Shown in pieces: positions 36,816 to 48,795 of a stretch of 64,000 nucleotides of DNA. The stretch comes from Anisodus tanguticus (lineage: Eukaryota > Streptophyta > Magnoliopsida > Solanales > Solanaceae). Position 1 is the stretch's first letter, and every line of letters starts with the position of its first letter. The notes beneath the pieces were generated by a model. The model did no database searches and was not told the DNA's origin. It saw only the letters and a program-made list of their open reading frames with translations. The position numbers and the translations under genes are program-made. The stretch spans positions 19,650,753 through 19,714,752 of the forward strand of contig CM067552.1 in the NCBI GenBank assembly GCA_034509755.1. The letters are read 5' to 3'.

Positions 36816-37900
36816 GGACTCCTTTCAACAGGAGGAGATGGGTTCATTATATAGGAGTAAAAATATCCCAAATTCTAGGGTTTAAGCCGATGTGGGACTA
36901 AGATGCTGGAGGGATTCGTCTTGAATCCCACCCAAATCTCAAAGATCCAGTAGAAAACCAGCGTTCGAAAATGCAATAGAACAAATCTCATTAAAGAAAT
37001 TCAGATAAAAAGCAAAAAGAGGGGAGACCTTACCTCTACGAATGGTTGAAATACGGTGAAGGGAGTACAAGCCATTAATTGCCTTTCCCTAATGGTCGCG
37101 CGTGGTTTGCTAAAGCACAACACCTCTGCATATTTACCATTTTCATCCATGGATGACGAAGAGAGAGAGAAATGTACGCAGGCGGCTAGGGTTTGACACC
37201 CTTGTCCGCAATTCATCCAAAATAAGAAGGGCCTGAGTGTTTTGCCACTTATACGTGGAATTGTGGAATTGGGCCGGTTTGGTCCTCTTGGACTGGACTC
37301 GGCAGATTTTTGAAAAGCAAAGAGGCCCAATTCTGTGAATTTTAGAAATGAAAAGGTGGTGGCAAATGTTTCCACTAATTAAATATGTCTGGTCTTTAAA
37401 ATATAGCCAAAATCGTGTAAACCATTTTAATTGAAGACACAATTGGAATTATTTTAATTAAAGTATTTCAATTATAATTAAAAAAATGTAAATTCTTTTC
37501 AATTAAACCAAAATAGCACAAAATTAATATTTGATTTAGTATTTCATTTAATTAAGTAAATTTTTTGACTTAACAGAGTAAAATACTTATCAATTAATCA
37601 TTGCATGGCATAGACAATTAACTAAACAATTGTTCTCATTATTTTGACTTTATATTCTGATAATTTTATCGAAAGAATTTAAAAATATGCAAGATAGGAA
37701 ATATGATATACAATAATATACTGGATGATATTTTGGGAGATGAAATAGTAAAATATTTCTGAGATAATTTTGTAAAATTATTATTGTCATATAAAAGTAT
37801 ATTTCATTATGTTTGTGATTCAAGAACTTAAGATAATTAAATAAAGATTATTGAAGGGCAAAAATTAGGTGTTAACAACTGCTCCTTCATTGTTTGGGGA
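36816..37900. other. Region with promoter-like, LTR-like minus-strand signals
   Basis: No known coding sequence is seen. Read on the minus strand, it has a segment like TTAGTCCCACATCGGC (about 36889-36904) followed ~50 bp on by CTATATAATGAACCC. This is the layout of a plant LTR or gene promoter; AGTCCCACATCGG is frequent in plant LTRs. The open frames (for example minus 37001-37375) show no family resemblance. It may be the distal end of the minus-strand Tat-type element's LTR, or a promoter fragment. From ~37400 to 37860 it is plain AT-rich DNA. Confidence 0.4.
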
Positions 37901-38585
37901 TGGCGGGATCATTGTTGAGCAGCGAAATTTGATAAACCTGATTTTTGGCTGAACAAATCAAAATACTTCCTGTTATTATGCAATTTTCAAAATTATGGCC
38001 AGACCCGGGTCTTTGGGTTTCTTACATATCTCAGGTTGTATGATAATTCAAGTCACTTGTAGTTCGACTCAACTAGACTTCTAATGCAATTTTTAATAAA
38101 GCAAATTTCGGAAAATTGAAAAGTCCCGGAATGATCTTGTTGGAATGTGACTGATCATCTGGCATTAAGTCCACCTACATATACCCGATCTTCGAGAAAT
38201 AGGTCACTTGTAGTTCGACTCAATAAGATGAAAAGGGTATCCGTTATGTGAGAATGCCTTTGTTGGGTTTATATAAAACTTATCTAATATGTGTTCGACC
38301 AGTTGCGAGATTTTAAAAAGGTAAAATTTTCAAAATCAATTTCATGGCTGAGTGTAGTGTTGAGTGATCTCCAACTCCTGTCCAGAGAGCTTGACTCTCG
38401 TTGGCACCCTATCTCGACCAGCTGCCTAAGAAAAAGTTCAACGCATATGGGTTTGGTTTGACATGCTTACTTTTCACTTCAAACATGTTTCTACTTGTTA
38501 GGATAGTAACGTAGTTGGTTGTCTACTTCTGTGTTTACCACACCTATGTGGTTTTGTTATCCTGTCTTCTTGGGTTGATTTTCCC

Positions 38586-38960
38586 GAGCAGGTGACCCTC
38601 TTAGCACCATCTGGCTCATGCCACCTTCTCGGTCTGACTTTGTTTGAGCAGGTTACCCTTTTGTCCTTATCTAGCTCGTGCTTTCCTCTTGGTTTGACTT
38701 TGTTTGAGTAGGTGACCCTTTTGTCACCATCTGGCTCATGATTTCCTGTTTGTTGACTTTTTTCGAGAAGATGACCTTTTCAGTATTGTCTATATCAGAT
38801 TCTCATTTTCTCTTTATTTAAGCAGATGACTTTCTATGCGCTGTGTGTCTCGCGTGATTTTTCATTTTAACTTTCCCTCGAGTGAGTAACCCTCTTGTCA
38901 CTATTTGGCTCGTACTACTTTCTTGGATTGACTTCGTTTGAGCGAGTTACCATCTCGACA
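38586..38960. repeat. 60-bp minisatellite in presumed Tat-type LTR
   Basis: About seven units start with GAGCAGGTGACCCT-like sequence at 38586, 38646, 38706, 38765, ~38820, ~38880 and ~38940. The spacing is almost exactly 60 bp. Units share CACCATCTGGCTCGTG and TTGACTTTGTTT; the fifth is degenerate. Confidence 0.85.
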
Positions 38961-38989
38961 CCGTCTGGCCCGTATTATATTCTGAATAG

Positions 38990-39690
38990 TGAAGAATGAA
39001 TGGCCCTCTCGGCATATTTGTAAGAATGACCTTCTCGGCATTTATTTGTATGAATGACCCTCTCGGCATTGTTTGTATGAGTAGCCATCTTGGCAATGTT
39101 TGTATGAATGAATGGCCCTCTCGGTTTTGTTTTATATGAATGGCCCTTTCGGTAATGTTTGATATGAATGACCCTGTTGGAATTTGTTTGCATGAATGAC
39201 TGTCTCGGGAATGTTTGATATGAATGACCCTCTTGGAAATGTTTGATATGAATGGCCCTCTCAACAATGTTTGCATGAATGTCCCTCTCACAATTTTTTA
39301 TATGAATGGCCCTCTCGTCATTGTTTGTATGAGTAGCCCTCTTGGAAATGTTTGTATGAATTAATGGCCCTCTCGAAATTGTTTGTGTATAAATGGTCCT
39401 CTCAGAAATATTTGATATGAATGGCCCTCTCGGCAATATTTGTATGAATGACCCTATCGGCGTTTGTTTGAATGAATGGCTCTCTTGGCAATGTTTGTAT
39501 GAATGACCCTCTTTTTAATATTTGTATAAATGAATGGCCCTCTTGGAAATGTTTGTATGAATGAATCTCCCTCTCGACAATGTTTGTATGAATGACCCTC
39601 TCGGTATTTGTTTGATTATGAATAAATGGCTCTCTCGATATGAAAATGTCAAATATGGCCATCTCAACATGCAAATGACAAATATGGCCC
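38990..39690. repeat. ~27-45-bp minisatellite (TGAATGGCCCTCTCGG units)
   Basis: About twenty irregular copies of TGAATGGCCCTCTCGG followed by AATGTTTGTA. The most common period is near 31 bp, with longer variants. On the minus strand this opens repetitive frames (for example 38975-39436, 153 codons, with recurring RAIHIK and EGHSY) that are a by-product of the repeat. Confidence 0.88.
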
Positions 39691-39709
39691 TCTTGACTGG
39701 ATTGTCTTT

Positions 39710-40110
39710 CTTTTGTCCTTTATGTCGTTTGTGACCCTCTTGGTCAAATGGACATTTTGTCCATTTATGTCGGTTATGACCCTCTTGGTTGTATTTTCAT
39801 TTTCATTTGTTCGTGTCGGATGTGACCTTCTCGATCAGATTTCCATTTTGCTCATTTATATATCCCTTTTGGCTCGATTATGTTATCCTCACGACGCTTT
39901 GTCCTTAGATGTATCCCTTTTGGATAGATGGTGTTGCCATTGTGGCATTTCGTCCTTTTACCACCCCTTTTAGCCAGGTTATGCCGCCCTTATGGAATTT
40001 TGTCCATTTATGACCCTTTTAGCCAAATTATGTCGCCCTTGCGATGCTTTGTCCATTATATCCCTCTTGGCTAGATTGTGTCGCCCTTTTGGGGCAAGAT
40101 TTCCTATTTT
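39710..40110. repeat. ~46-60-bp minisatellite (CCCTTTTGGC...TTTTGTCC units)
   Basis: Seven or so copies of a unit resembling CCCTTTTGGCTAGATTATGT, then CGCCCTT..GATGCTTTGTCC. They directly follow the previous array and share the CCCTCTTGG core with it, so the three arrays may derive from one ancestral motif. Confidence 0.75.
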
Positions 40111-41050
40111 GATCTGCACTATACCTATTTTTCATCATGAACAAACTGGTTAGTAAAATGAGTGGCCATCCTCCTGACGGCATTGGAAACCTTCATTCAT
40201 AAAAAGACCGTTAGTTTATATGAGGTCGATCTGTGTCGCCGACTCCTATCATGTCTTTCCTTATTTTGCTCGGTTGTGTTCTCTGCTCTGACCCCTCTTG
40301 GATTCAGTGATATGAGAGATGAATTTATATTTACAAAAAAATGAAATAAATGTTTTCAAAGCGTTGATCACAAATTTTCAAAGCGTTTGATCATAAAAAA
40401 ATAAAATATAATTTTTGTTTGCAAATACTTTATTTTAGCATCATGACATGCGTATTTTGCGTGAGATGCTCCAGCCGTCCATGGTACCTTGTGGCGAACT
40501 TCTAGTTTTGTCTAGTGAAATTTTTGAGACCCTCTAAAATATTCTACCCTAGTTGGAGGTTGATGTGGTGACCTCTTGTGCTGAATCGCGATGAAGGATT
40601 TTTTAGACTCTCTAAAAAATTTTGCCCCTATTGAAGGTTTGGGTTCAGCTGATTCTCGTGCTGGATGCGAAGGAATTTTTGAGGTCTTCAAAAAGATTAC
40701 GCCCCAGTGGCTTCCTTAGGGTTTCTTGGATTTTTCGATTGGTACGACCGAGCTCGAGGAGAGCCTACGTATCCTGTCATAGTAGGAATCAGGTCAAATG
40801 TAGTTCTTTATAAAATAATTGATTTTATATAATGATGTGACCGAGTCCTATCTGGACTACCTACATATCCCACCTCAAGAAATCAGGTCATCGCATAGTT
40901 CATATTACAAGAAATATCATTTAGTTTTTCTATTACAAAAGGAAAGACCAAACCCATCATGGATTTTTCTACATATTTTTGCTATAAGAAATAGGTCTTG
41001 GTGTAGTGATTACAAGCAAAGGTGTGATTACAAATTGGAAGAGCATGTCT

Positions 41051-42202
41051 TCACGTGTAGCATTTCTTGATTGTGTCTAAATGGATTGCTTTAGGCCACT
41101 CTTGGCCGTCCATTTCTGCTAAGATCACAGCTCCGCCGGATAGTACCTTGTGGACCATGTAGTGACCTTGCCAGTTGGGTGCAAACTTTCCTTTGTACTT
41201 GTCCTGGTGTGGAAACACGCGCTTAAGTACCAGTTGTCCTATCTGAAAAAATTGAGTTCTTACTCGCTTGTTGAAGGAACGGGCCATCCTTTGTTGGTAT
41301 AATTGGTCGTGACATACAATGACCATCATTTTCTCATCGATCAAAGCCAGTTGCTCGTATCATTTCTGAACCCACTCTGTGTTATTCAATTCTGCTTCTT
41401 GGATGACTTTGAGTGACGGTAACTCTACCTCGGCGAGTATCACTGCCTCAGTATCGTAGATAAGCAAGTACGAAGTTTCTCCTGTTGTCGTTCAGTATCC
41501 CAAGAATGCATAGGGTAACTGTTTGTCCCAACACTTGTAATTTTCTGTTATTTTCCTTAGTATCTTCTTGATATTCTTGTTGGTGGCCTCTACTGCCCCA
41601 TTTATTTATGGACTGTAGGCAGTAGAGTTCTGATGGGTTATACAAAATTGTTCACAGATGTCTTTCATCAGATGACTGTTCAGATTTGCTCCATTGTCTG
41701 TTATAATGGATTCTAGGATGTTGAATCAGCAGATGATGTTGTTCCGTACAAAGTTAGCAACTACTTTCTCCGTGACTGACTTGTGTGACGTAGCTTCAAC
41801 CCATTTGGTGAAGTAATCTATGGCGATCAGGATGAATTGGTGTCCATTAGATGTGGCCAACTCAATAGGTCCAATGATGTCCATACCCCATGCGATGAAC
41901 GGTCAAGGTGAGCTCATGACATTAAGTTCACCCAGCGGGACTCTGATCAGATCTCTGTGGATCTGACACTGATGACATCTTTACACAAACTTACTGTAGT
42001 TAGTTTCCATAGTCATTCAGTAATAGCCTATCCGTAGGATCTTCTTGGCTTGGATAAACCCATTCATATGAGGACCACAAGTTCCGGCATTTACTTCTTC
42101 TAGTAATTTTGCGGCCTCTATAACGTCTATGCATCGGAGTAACCCAAGATCAGGCGTTCTTTGGTAGAGTGGCTCCTTGTTTAGAATGAATCCATTAGAC
42201 AT
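41051..42202 (-). pseudogene. Tat-type integrase
   Basis: Read on the minus strand: the zinc-binding region begins near 42202 with LYQRTPDLGLLRC and VNAGTCGPHMNGF. The core follows with MDIIGPIE-like sequence, DYFTKWVEA and SIITDNGANLNS (near 41700). The C-terminal part is an open stretch from 41344 to 41051 with LYQQRMARSFNKRV, KRVFPHQDKYKGKFAPNWQG and VLSGGAVILAEMDGQEWPK, distinctive of Tat/Ogre-branch elements. Stops occur in the core, for example near 41610 and 41725. Confidence 0.85.
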
Positions 42203-42369
42203 TCTTCGGAAGGTTTTCTTATGATTGCTCGTGGTATTTTCTGGATACCCTCAATTTTTCAAATACATCCTTATGTCAGCGTACCATGGCTTGCCGTCAG
42301 TTTCTGCTTCCACATGGGAACATCAAGGGTGTTCTTCTCTGAGGCTTATCTCAAACGGGTAATGTGGTT

Positions 42370-42790
42370 GCTTTCAGGATGTTGTATCTTGGATTCTATA
42401 GTAGCAATAGCATCAACGAATTCATTTTGAGCCCTTGGAATATGATTGAGGTCAATTTTCCTAAACTTTTTGCACATCCTTTATGTGAGACTTACGTACG
42501 GCAGGATCTTGGCATTCTTTATAGCCCACTCTCTATGTACTGGGTGAATTAGAAAATCTGAGTCACCTATTACCAGTAGCTCCTAGATGTCCATATCAAG
42601 AGCCATACAGAGGCCCAAAATACAAGCCTCATATTCTTCCATGTTGTTAGTGCACCAGAATTTGAGCTTTGCAACCATTGGGTAATGTTGTCCTATTTCT
42701 GACACCAAAACTGCTCCGATTCCCGAACCATTATAGTTAACTGCACATCAAAAAACATTCACCATCCCGAATATGATTCAACTATGTCTT
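42370..42790 (-). pseudogene. Second RNase H-like domain of Tat-type element
   Basis: Minus-strand translation gives TNNMEEYEACILGLCMALDMDI, then ELLVIGDSDFLIHPV and NEFVDAIATI. This is the additional RNase H module located between the usual RNase H and integrase in Tat/Ogre elements, with Glu and Asp catalytic positions visible. A stop lies just after MALDMDI. Confidence 0.75.
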
Positions 42791-43320
42791 CATTCACTGT
42801 TAACACTTCCTCGTTCGAGAAATATGGTTTGAGTGGGTCATAGTCCTTGTCGACCGAATTTTCTGCGAGTACATTGGCTAGTGTTTTTTCTTTGATGGCC
42901 TTTTGAACCACATATGTGATGTCTAACTCGCTTAAAAGCATTTTCCACTAGGCCAACTTCCCTATAGGCATGGGTTGATGAAAAATATACTTCAAAGGGT
43001 CCAATTTGGAAATGAGATGGGTGGTGTATGATGACAAGTAGTGCCTCAGCTTTTGGGTTACCCACGTTAGAGCACAACATGTTTTCTCAAACAAAGTATA
43101 TCTGGCCTCGCAGGGGTGAACTTCTTGCTCAGATAGTAGATGGCTCACTATTTCTTCACAGTTTCATTATGTTATCGTAACACGCATCCAAAAGCATTTT
43201 CCAATATCGATATATATAGTAATAACGGACTTCCCCGCCTAGGAGGGACTAAGACCGGTGGATTGGAAAGATACTTCTTGATGGTGTCAAATTCCTTCTG
43301 AGACTCTTCAGTCTATTTCG
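42759..43320 (-). pseudogene. First RNase H domain of Tat-type element
   Basis: On the minus strand, EARYTLFEKTCCALTWVTQKLRHYL is followed by TTHLISKLDPLKYIF, then a stop near 42948 and WKMLLSELDITYVVQKAIKE. The pattern matches the RNase H/connection part of Tat polyproteins, with the E of the catalytic set in the LFEKTC context. It is broken into at least two frames. Confidence 0.75.
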
Positions 43321-43399
43321 TCAGCGTGTCCGTTTTCAAAAACATGAGTATATGTTCCACAAGTTCCACAATTATCGTGGACTGCGCTATAAAACATTC

Positions 43400-44290
43400 A
43401 ATGTAGTTCAACCTCCCTATAAAACTCATGAACTCTTTCTTGGTCTTTGGCAGAGGTAACTCTTGGATTGGTTTGATTTTTTACGGGTCTAGTTCTATGT
43501 CTCTCCGGTTGACTATGAACCCAAGCAACTTTCCGTCGGGCTTTCCAAATGCACATTTGGACAGATTTAGCTTCAGATTGAACATTTGGAGTCTGTCAAA
43601 TAACTTCCTTAAGTGCATGGTATGATCTGAGCTTTCTCTTGATTTGATTATAACATCGTACACATAAACCTCTATTTCCTTGTGGATCATGTGATGGAAG
43701 ATACTATTCATAGCTCTCAGCCAATGTTTTTTATGCCGAAAGGCATTACACGATAGTGGCATACCCCCCACCGGGTGATGAAGGATGTTTTGTGTGCATA
43801 TTCTTTGCTTATCGGGATCTGATGGTAACTTGGGAAGCAGTCCATGAATGATTGCAACTCGTGCTTCGCACAATTATCGATGAGTACATGCATGTTTGGG
43901 AGTGGAAATTATTCTTGGGACTAGCTCTGTTGAGGTCAAGGTAGTCCACACAAATTTTTAATCTTCCTATCCTTCTTTGGTACTGGCACAATGTTGGCTA
44001 GCTATGTTGGGTATGGAGTCACTTCCACCACTACAGAATTGATCTATATCTCAACCTCATCCTTGATTCAGATGCTTATGTCTGGCTTGAACTCCCTGTT
44101 TTTCTTCTTAACCGGAGCGAAACCTATGTTTATGGGCAGTTTGAGGGTCACTATGTCAGTACTCAACCCAGGAATATCTGCGTACGACCAAGCAAAGATA
44201 TCCACGTACTCTCTTAATAAACTTATCAGTTCCTATTTTTGAGGTGCTTCCAAATGTGCACTTATCCTGGTTTTCTTAACCGTTTCCTCA
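43400..44290 (-). pseudogene. Reverse transcriptase of Tat-type element
   Basis: The start is visible on the minus strand near 44290-43980 as DIFAWSYADIPGLSTD and LANIVPVPKKDRKIKNLCVDYLDLNRASPKN in two frames. Further on come MPLSCNAFRHKKHWLRAMNSIFHHM and EVYVYDVIIKSRESSDH, where the usual Y-V-D-D box reads Y-V-Y-D and has lost its first Asp. The stretch ends at KLLGFIVNRRDIELDP (near 43485). Stops and frameshifts are frequent. Confidence 0.82.
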
Positions 44291-44844
44291 TCTCATAGAT
44301 TAATTATTTTAGTTTCATCTAGGTTGGATTTTTATTCATTCTCAAATTGCTCTAGTTCTTCGACGAGACCCTCATGTAACATGATTTCTTCATCATCCTT
44401 CTCATATTCCTCTTCTTTAGTGTCACTTGACTCACTCGTTTTGCGACATGTCATGACATTTAGAGTTGTTTTATTATTATTACTGAAAAAGAAAGAAAAA
44501 TCACGGTTAGTACAAAAATCATATGTGTAAGTAAAGAAAATTATTTTTCACATAAACTGAGGCTTCATTTATTTGATAAAAGTAGTACAAACTACGGTTC
44601 TGACTCGGATCAATGTCGAGGCATTTCCATTTTTTAAACATAACGAGGAAATTTAAAGTGCAAATGGTGAATACATGGGCCTCAGCCGATTTCCACCGAT
44701 TTAAAAGAAAATTTAAATTTGTCATCTCTACCGAGGAGCCAAGAGTGGGGTAGAGGTTCGGCTGGATAGTTGCTCGCTCAGATCAGCATCACGGATGGTG
44801 GGCGCTTTATTGCATTCCTCTAGGATCACAAAGCAATCTTCTTC

Positions 44845-45630
44845 TTAGAACAACATCCCTAACCCTTCTTCTGCACCTCCATCATTGAGCATTATTATTC
44901 GGACTGGGAATGTCTGGTACAGATTCGGAATTGGTCTGCGCAACTTTGGGGGACCTTTCTTCTTTTGGTCTACTCCGGAAGCTTCTTCGGGGTCGGGAAC
45001 ATACCCGAGGCCAAAATAAAAACTGCTCTCCAAAATTGATACCGACTCTACTATGCCCTGCAAATCTCTTCCTAAACCTTTCCCGAGTTTGAACCCATTC
45101 GGTAGCATAGTGGATGGAATCATTTTGTACACCACTAGCATAGGGGTATGTTCATCATCTTCTCTGTGGGCGGCCCCTACCAGTTCCACTATATGGAAGT
45201 TTGTGCACTTGAGAGCTTTTTCGATTACTGGCACAGAATTGTTTGGATAGTTGTGAACGCTACCCTCTCCATGGATCACGACCTCATGACCTTCCCACAC
45301 GAACATCAAAGATTGGTGTAGGGATGATGGTACTGCTCCAACTATATGGATCAATAGTCTTCCCAATAGCAGATTGTAGTTGGCTTGATTGCCATGATTT
45401 GGAATTCGAAAGTGAATTATGTGGGTCTTATTTGTATACAAAGATCCACTTCTCCGATAGGGTCGCACTGGGCTCCATCGAAGGCTCTCACATTTGTGCG
45501 GCTCTAGCATATTTTTCTGATATCATAGCCCAATTGATTGAGCGTAGATTCGTGATAGATATTGATGCTAGCTCCATTATCTACCAGCACTCATGCCACA
45601 ATCTTATCTCGGCATCTGACAATTATATAT
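44845..45630 (-). pseudogene. Protease and glycine-rich segment of Tat-type element
   Basis: Near 45600 on the minus strand, VLVDNGASINI gives the aspartic-protease active site (D-N-G-A). It is followed, after a frame change, by a 221-codon open stretch (45510-44845) with NYNLLLGRLLIHIVGAVPSSLHQ, typical of the protease C-terminus, then GLGRDLQGI, a G-patch-like glycine motif, and FGLGYVPDPEE. This layout is standard for Tat-branch polyproteins. It contains the longest minus-strand open frame in this element. Confidence 0.82.
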
Positions 45631-45899
45631 AGAGCTTTGTTTTGCGTCATTCCTTCCTTTAGAAATTCATCTTGAGTGAAGGAGTTTTGGTGATCTCCTA
45701 TGACATGGGCCACCATATGCTAGATTCTCACTGTTGTGCCCGCGGAGACATGTGCTTCTTCTAATACTCTCATGAGAGCTCAGCGATATTGTGAGGAACT
45801 TAGTAGCAATGTCAACATTGATATCTAGTATGGCATTTTCTTCAGATGTTCAACAATAAAATACTTCTTGGGCTGTATTCTGCACCAGAAGTCTTCGGC

Positions 45900-48195
45900 C
45901 TTACCTTCTGTGATGGGCCTTCATTGATTTCCTTCCTTTCTTGGTTCTCATTGTGGTAATCCTTTAGGAGTGTAGCATCTCCCAGATCAGGTCATATCAT
46001 GGGTGACTACGATGTGGACGACAAATTCTTTTCTTGGATCCCGCACTATTTATCGAGACACTTGTGCTATGACTTGTGTGAGGATCAATACCTTGAATTG
46101 AGGGAGCTCTTGAATGGTAATAGAGGCCACTATTTTCTCTAGCGTTTCTATGTGCTCTTACACCAATGGTTTGCACACATCCCAATATTTTTCCATTTCG
46201 ATCATATAGATGTTGGTATTACCATGATTCGGCAAATGGTTGGTGTTTACATTTGGTGCCACTGTCTGTAGGGTGTTTTCACTTTTTTATCATGTCTTGT
46301 ATCTTGTGTTTCAAGTTAATAAAGTTTTCTGTACTGCGTCCCTTTCCGCCAGAATGATAGGCACATGTTTGATCAGCTAGGAAAAATAATTTTTGGGATT
46401 GATAAATTTGTGAGGAATAGTCTGGATTAGACCGATGGCACTTAGCCTATCAAATAATTTAGTTCGTGTTTCGATCAGTGGAGTAAATAATCGCGGTGGC
46501 TTCTTCTCGAAGTTAGGATGTGGTAGATTATATGTGGCTTGGGATGGTTGATTTTGATGATTTTGTGGAGCTCGGTAAACAGGTACGGGTATTTGATAAT
46601 TTTGCTATGGAGCTTGGTAAGTAGGAGCGGGCATTTGGAAATTTGGTTGTAGAGCTTGGTAAGCGAGTGCGGGTGTTTTAAAGTTTGGTTATGTGTATAA
46701 AAGAGGCACGAGAATGTATGGTGTTGGTAGGTAACTTCTTGGATGTGGTGATTCATATATGTCGATGGGAGAGTGTGGTCCCTCTCATTTTTTAGGCTTG
46801 GAGCTAGGTGTATAGAAAACGTTTGCCATGTCCTCCTTCTTTTTCCTCAAGGGCCCTACAAAGCTCTGGTGAGCAGATTTGTTGGACACACTGATGATCC
46901 TACTAAATTTGAGGCCATGCTCTATAGCCATTCCATCTTGACCAACTCAGAAAATGGCCTTCCAGTCATAAAAAGTATTTGTTCATAAAAGTATGATTCT
47001 TGTGATCGGATAAAAACAGAGACCAACTCTTTCTCGCTCATGGGCAGTTGTACTTGAGCAACTTCGTCTCTCCACCTACTCGCATATTCGCGATAGTTCT
47101 CGGTGGATTTTTGTTTGACATTTTCTAGTTAGTATCAGTCAGGTATAGTTTTCACATTAAATCAGAACCTTTCCATAAAGGCCTCTGCCATATCTTCCCA
47201 AGTGGCCCAATGATGCATGTCTTGAGCGGTGAACTACTCGAAAGTTTCTCTAGTCAGCCTCCGGCTGAATAGCCTCATGATCAAGGCTTGATTTCTCTTT
47301 AATCTGACCAATTGATCGCAGTGTGACCATTAGTGGGCTCTGTGATTTCTTGACCCATTAAACTTTTTGAACTTGAGCACTTTAAAGCGCTCGGGTAAGT
47401 CCATATCGTGATGGTTGATTTTGATTGCTTTTCTGGTGGCTCTTATAGATTTTTTTAGAAGCTCTATAAATTTATACTCCATTTGTTTATCCCTCTTGTA
47501 TTGTTCAGTCTTCTAAGCCTTTTCAATCTCCTCGTGATGGTCTAATTATGGGGAGAAGTCATTTGGAGTGATAGGGGTATAAAAAGATATTGTGGGATGT
47601 GCTGGACAATTTTTGGGGGTACTAGTAGTTCGTGAAGTAGGTAGGGCCATAGTGCTTGGATGAATACTGGGATTAGTACTAATAACTTATGGTGCTTGTT
47701 ACGAAGGTACCGAATGAGAAGTTTTGAGGATTTGGGTTGTATTGGTGCATGGTGGAGTGTGGTAAGAGGTACCAATTTGGGGAATTTCAGTTGTGAGTAG
47801 CTTATGGTAGGTGGCACGGTTCCAGCAGAGTAGGCAGGAAAGTGATCTGTTAATAGGGAACTTATAGATGGAAAAGGCGGAGGAGGCCTCCTTGTTTCAA
47901 TGGCCATTTCTTTGGCGGCATTGGCCATTTCAGTCCTTGTGACCTTTTGTTGAAGGTCAACAACCATTTCAAACAACATGGCTATCACATCCTCGTGATG
48001 CGATGTCTCTTTTTGATCTGGGGATACTGGGTCCCCTATGACGAGTTCGTTCGTGTTACATTCATTAACCAAAGTACCAGTCATTTTATGTTTGTCTTGC
48101 TCGAAAAGGGATATTATCGTGGCTTTTGATCTGGTGAAGTATGCCAGCGTGACACAACACGAATCAACCCCCTCTTTAAGATAAGAAAAACTCAA
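45900..48195 (-). pseudogene. gag of Tat-type element
   Basis: The N-terminus is an open frame from 48195 to 47542: FTRSKATIISLFEQDKHK, a heptad-rich ALLFEMVVDLQQKV-like stretch, then a Pro/Ser-rich tail. The capsid-like core is readable around 47340-47100 (complement of TTCCATAAAGGCCTCTGCCA) with a W-E-D-M-A-E-A-F-M pattern. A His/Leu/Gln-rich repetitive region follows (46756-46475). Several stops fall between these parts. I did not find a clear CCHC zinc knuckle, as usual in this branch. Confidence 0.72.
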
Positions 48196-48449
48196 AGGCG
48201 AATGACGTCAGTACGTTAGTGACAAATAAGCAACCCAAGGTATCATAGATAATTTGTACGTAAACACATAAGGCACAATAGCACATAAATTCTTGCATTT
48301 GATCCAAATAATTAATCGATCCTCCATTCCGAGGTTTTGGGTTATTTGGCCATTTTAGGCTTTTGTGGATTCGGTTTGGCAGTCTATGGTTGACTTACTT
48401 CCACAATGTCATTGGGACCGACCCCGGGGTGACCCCTTGTGGTTTCATC

Positions 48450-48720
48450 ATTCTTGAGTGAGGAATATAAATCTTATATAATATAGAGACTGAGTCTTAC
48501 GTAGAATGTCTATGTATCCCTCCGCGGGAAGTCAAGCCCTTCCGTAGTTCAATTTACATAAAATTATCCCTTAATTTGTTCTACCCAAATGTTCCCGAAC
48601 CAAGCCCGATAAGGTCTTCTTACGTATCCCCCTTGGGACATCAGGTCGGACGTAATTTCTTTTACAATGAAATGGGAAAGGATAACATCTAGTTAGAAAG
48701 TGGGACACCTAAATATACCC
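48450..48720 (-). repeat. LTR-like segment upstream of the Tat-type gag
   Basis: Two copies of TACGTATCCC/CTATGTATCCC followed by CGGGAAGTCA or GGGACATCAGGTC and GTAGTTCAATTTAC-like sequence lie at ~48500 and ~48610. The same signature occurs beyond the integrase at 40770 and 40865. This supports LTR remnants on both sides of the gag-pol region, although lengths do not match and the left-right correspondence is not complete. Confidence 0.5.
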
Positions 48721-48795
48721 AAAAGATGGCTTCTTCTTGAAGCCATGGATGGTTGTCATCCTTACAACCGCTCATTCGACCAATTGCCCTACTTC

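Larger units (their letters stand above)
37900..48300 (-). mobile_element. Tat/Ogre-type Ty3/gypsy retrotransposon, minus strand, decayed
   Basis: In minus-strand order it reads gag (48195 down to ~45900), protease (~45600), a glycine-rich segment, RT (~44290-43400), RNase H (~43150-42760), a second RNase H-like domain (~42790-42370) and integrase (~42200-41050). The second RNase H after the first is a hallmark of the Tat/Ogre branch. Beyond the integrase (41050 down to ~37900) comes non-coding sequence with a recurring motif resembling CCTACATATCCC..GAAATCAGGTC..GTAGTTC (40770, 40865, 38020, 38190), also present at 48510 and 48620 on the other side of gag-pol. I take this as LTR sequence; exact LTR ends and target-site duplication were not found. 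Confidence 0.75.

Noticed and set aside
37001..37375. Minus-strand frame of 124 codons as a gene
   Set aside because: No recognisable domain, an overlapping alternative frame of similar length, and it lies in presumed LTR or promoter sequence.
38975..39674. Repetitive minus-strand frames (153 and 90 codons) as a repeat protein
   Set aside because: They coincide exactly with the minisatellite and shift frame with irregular unit length.
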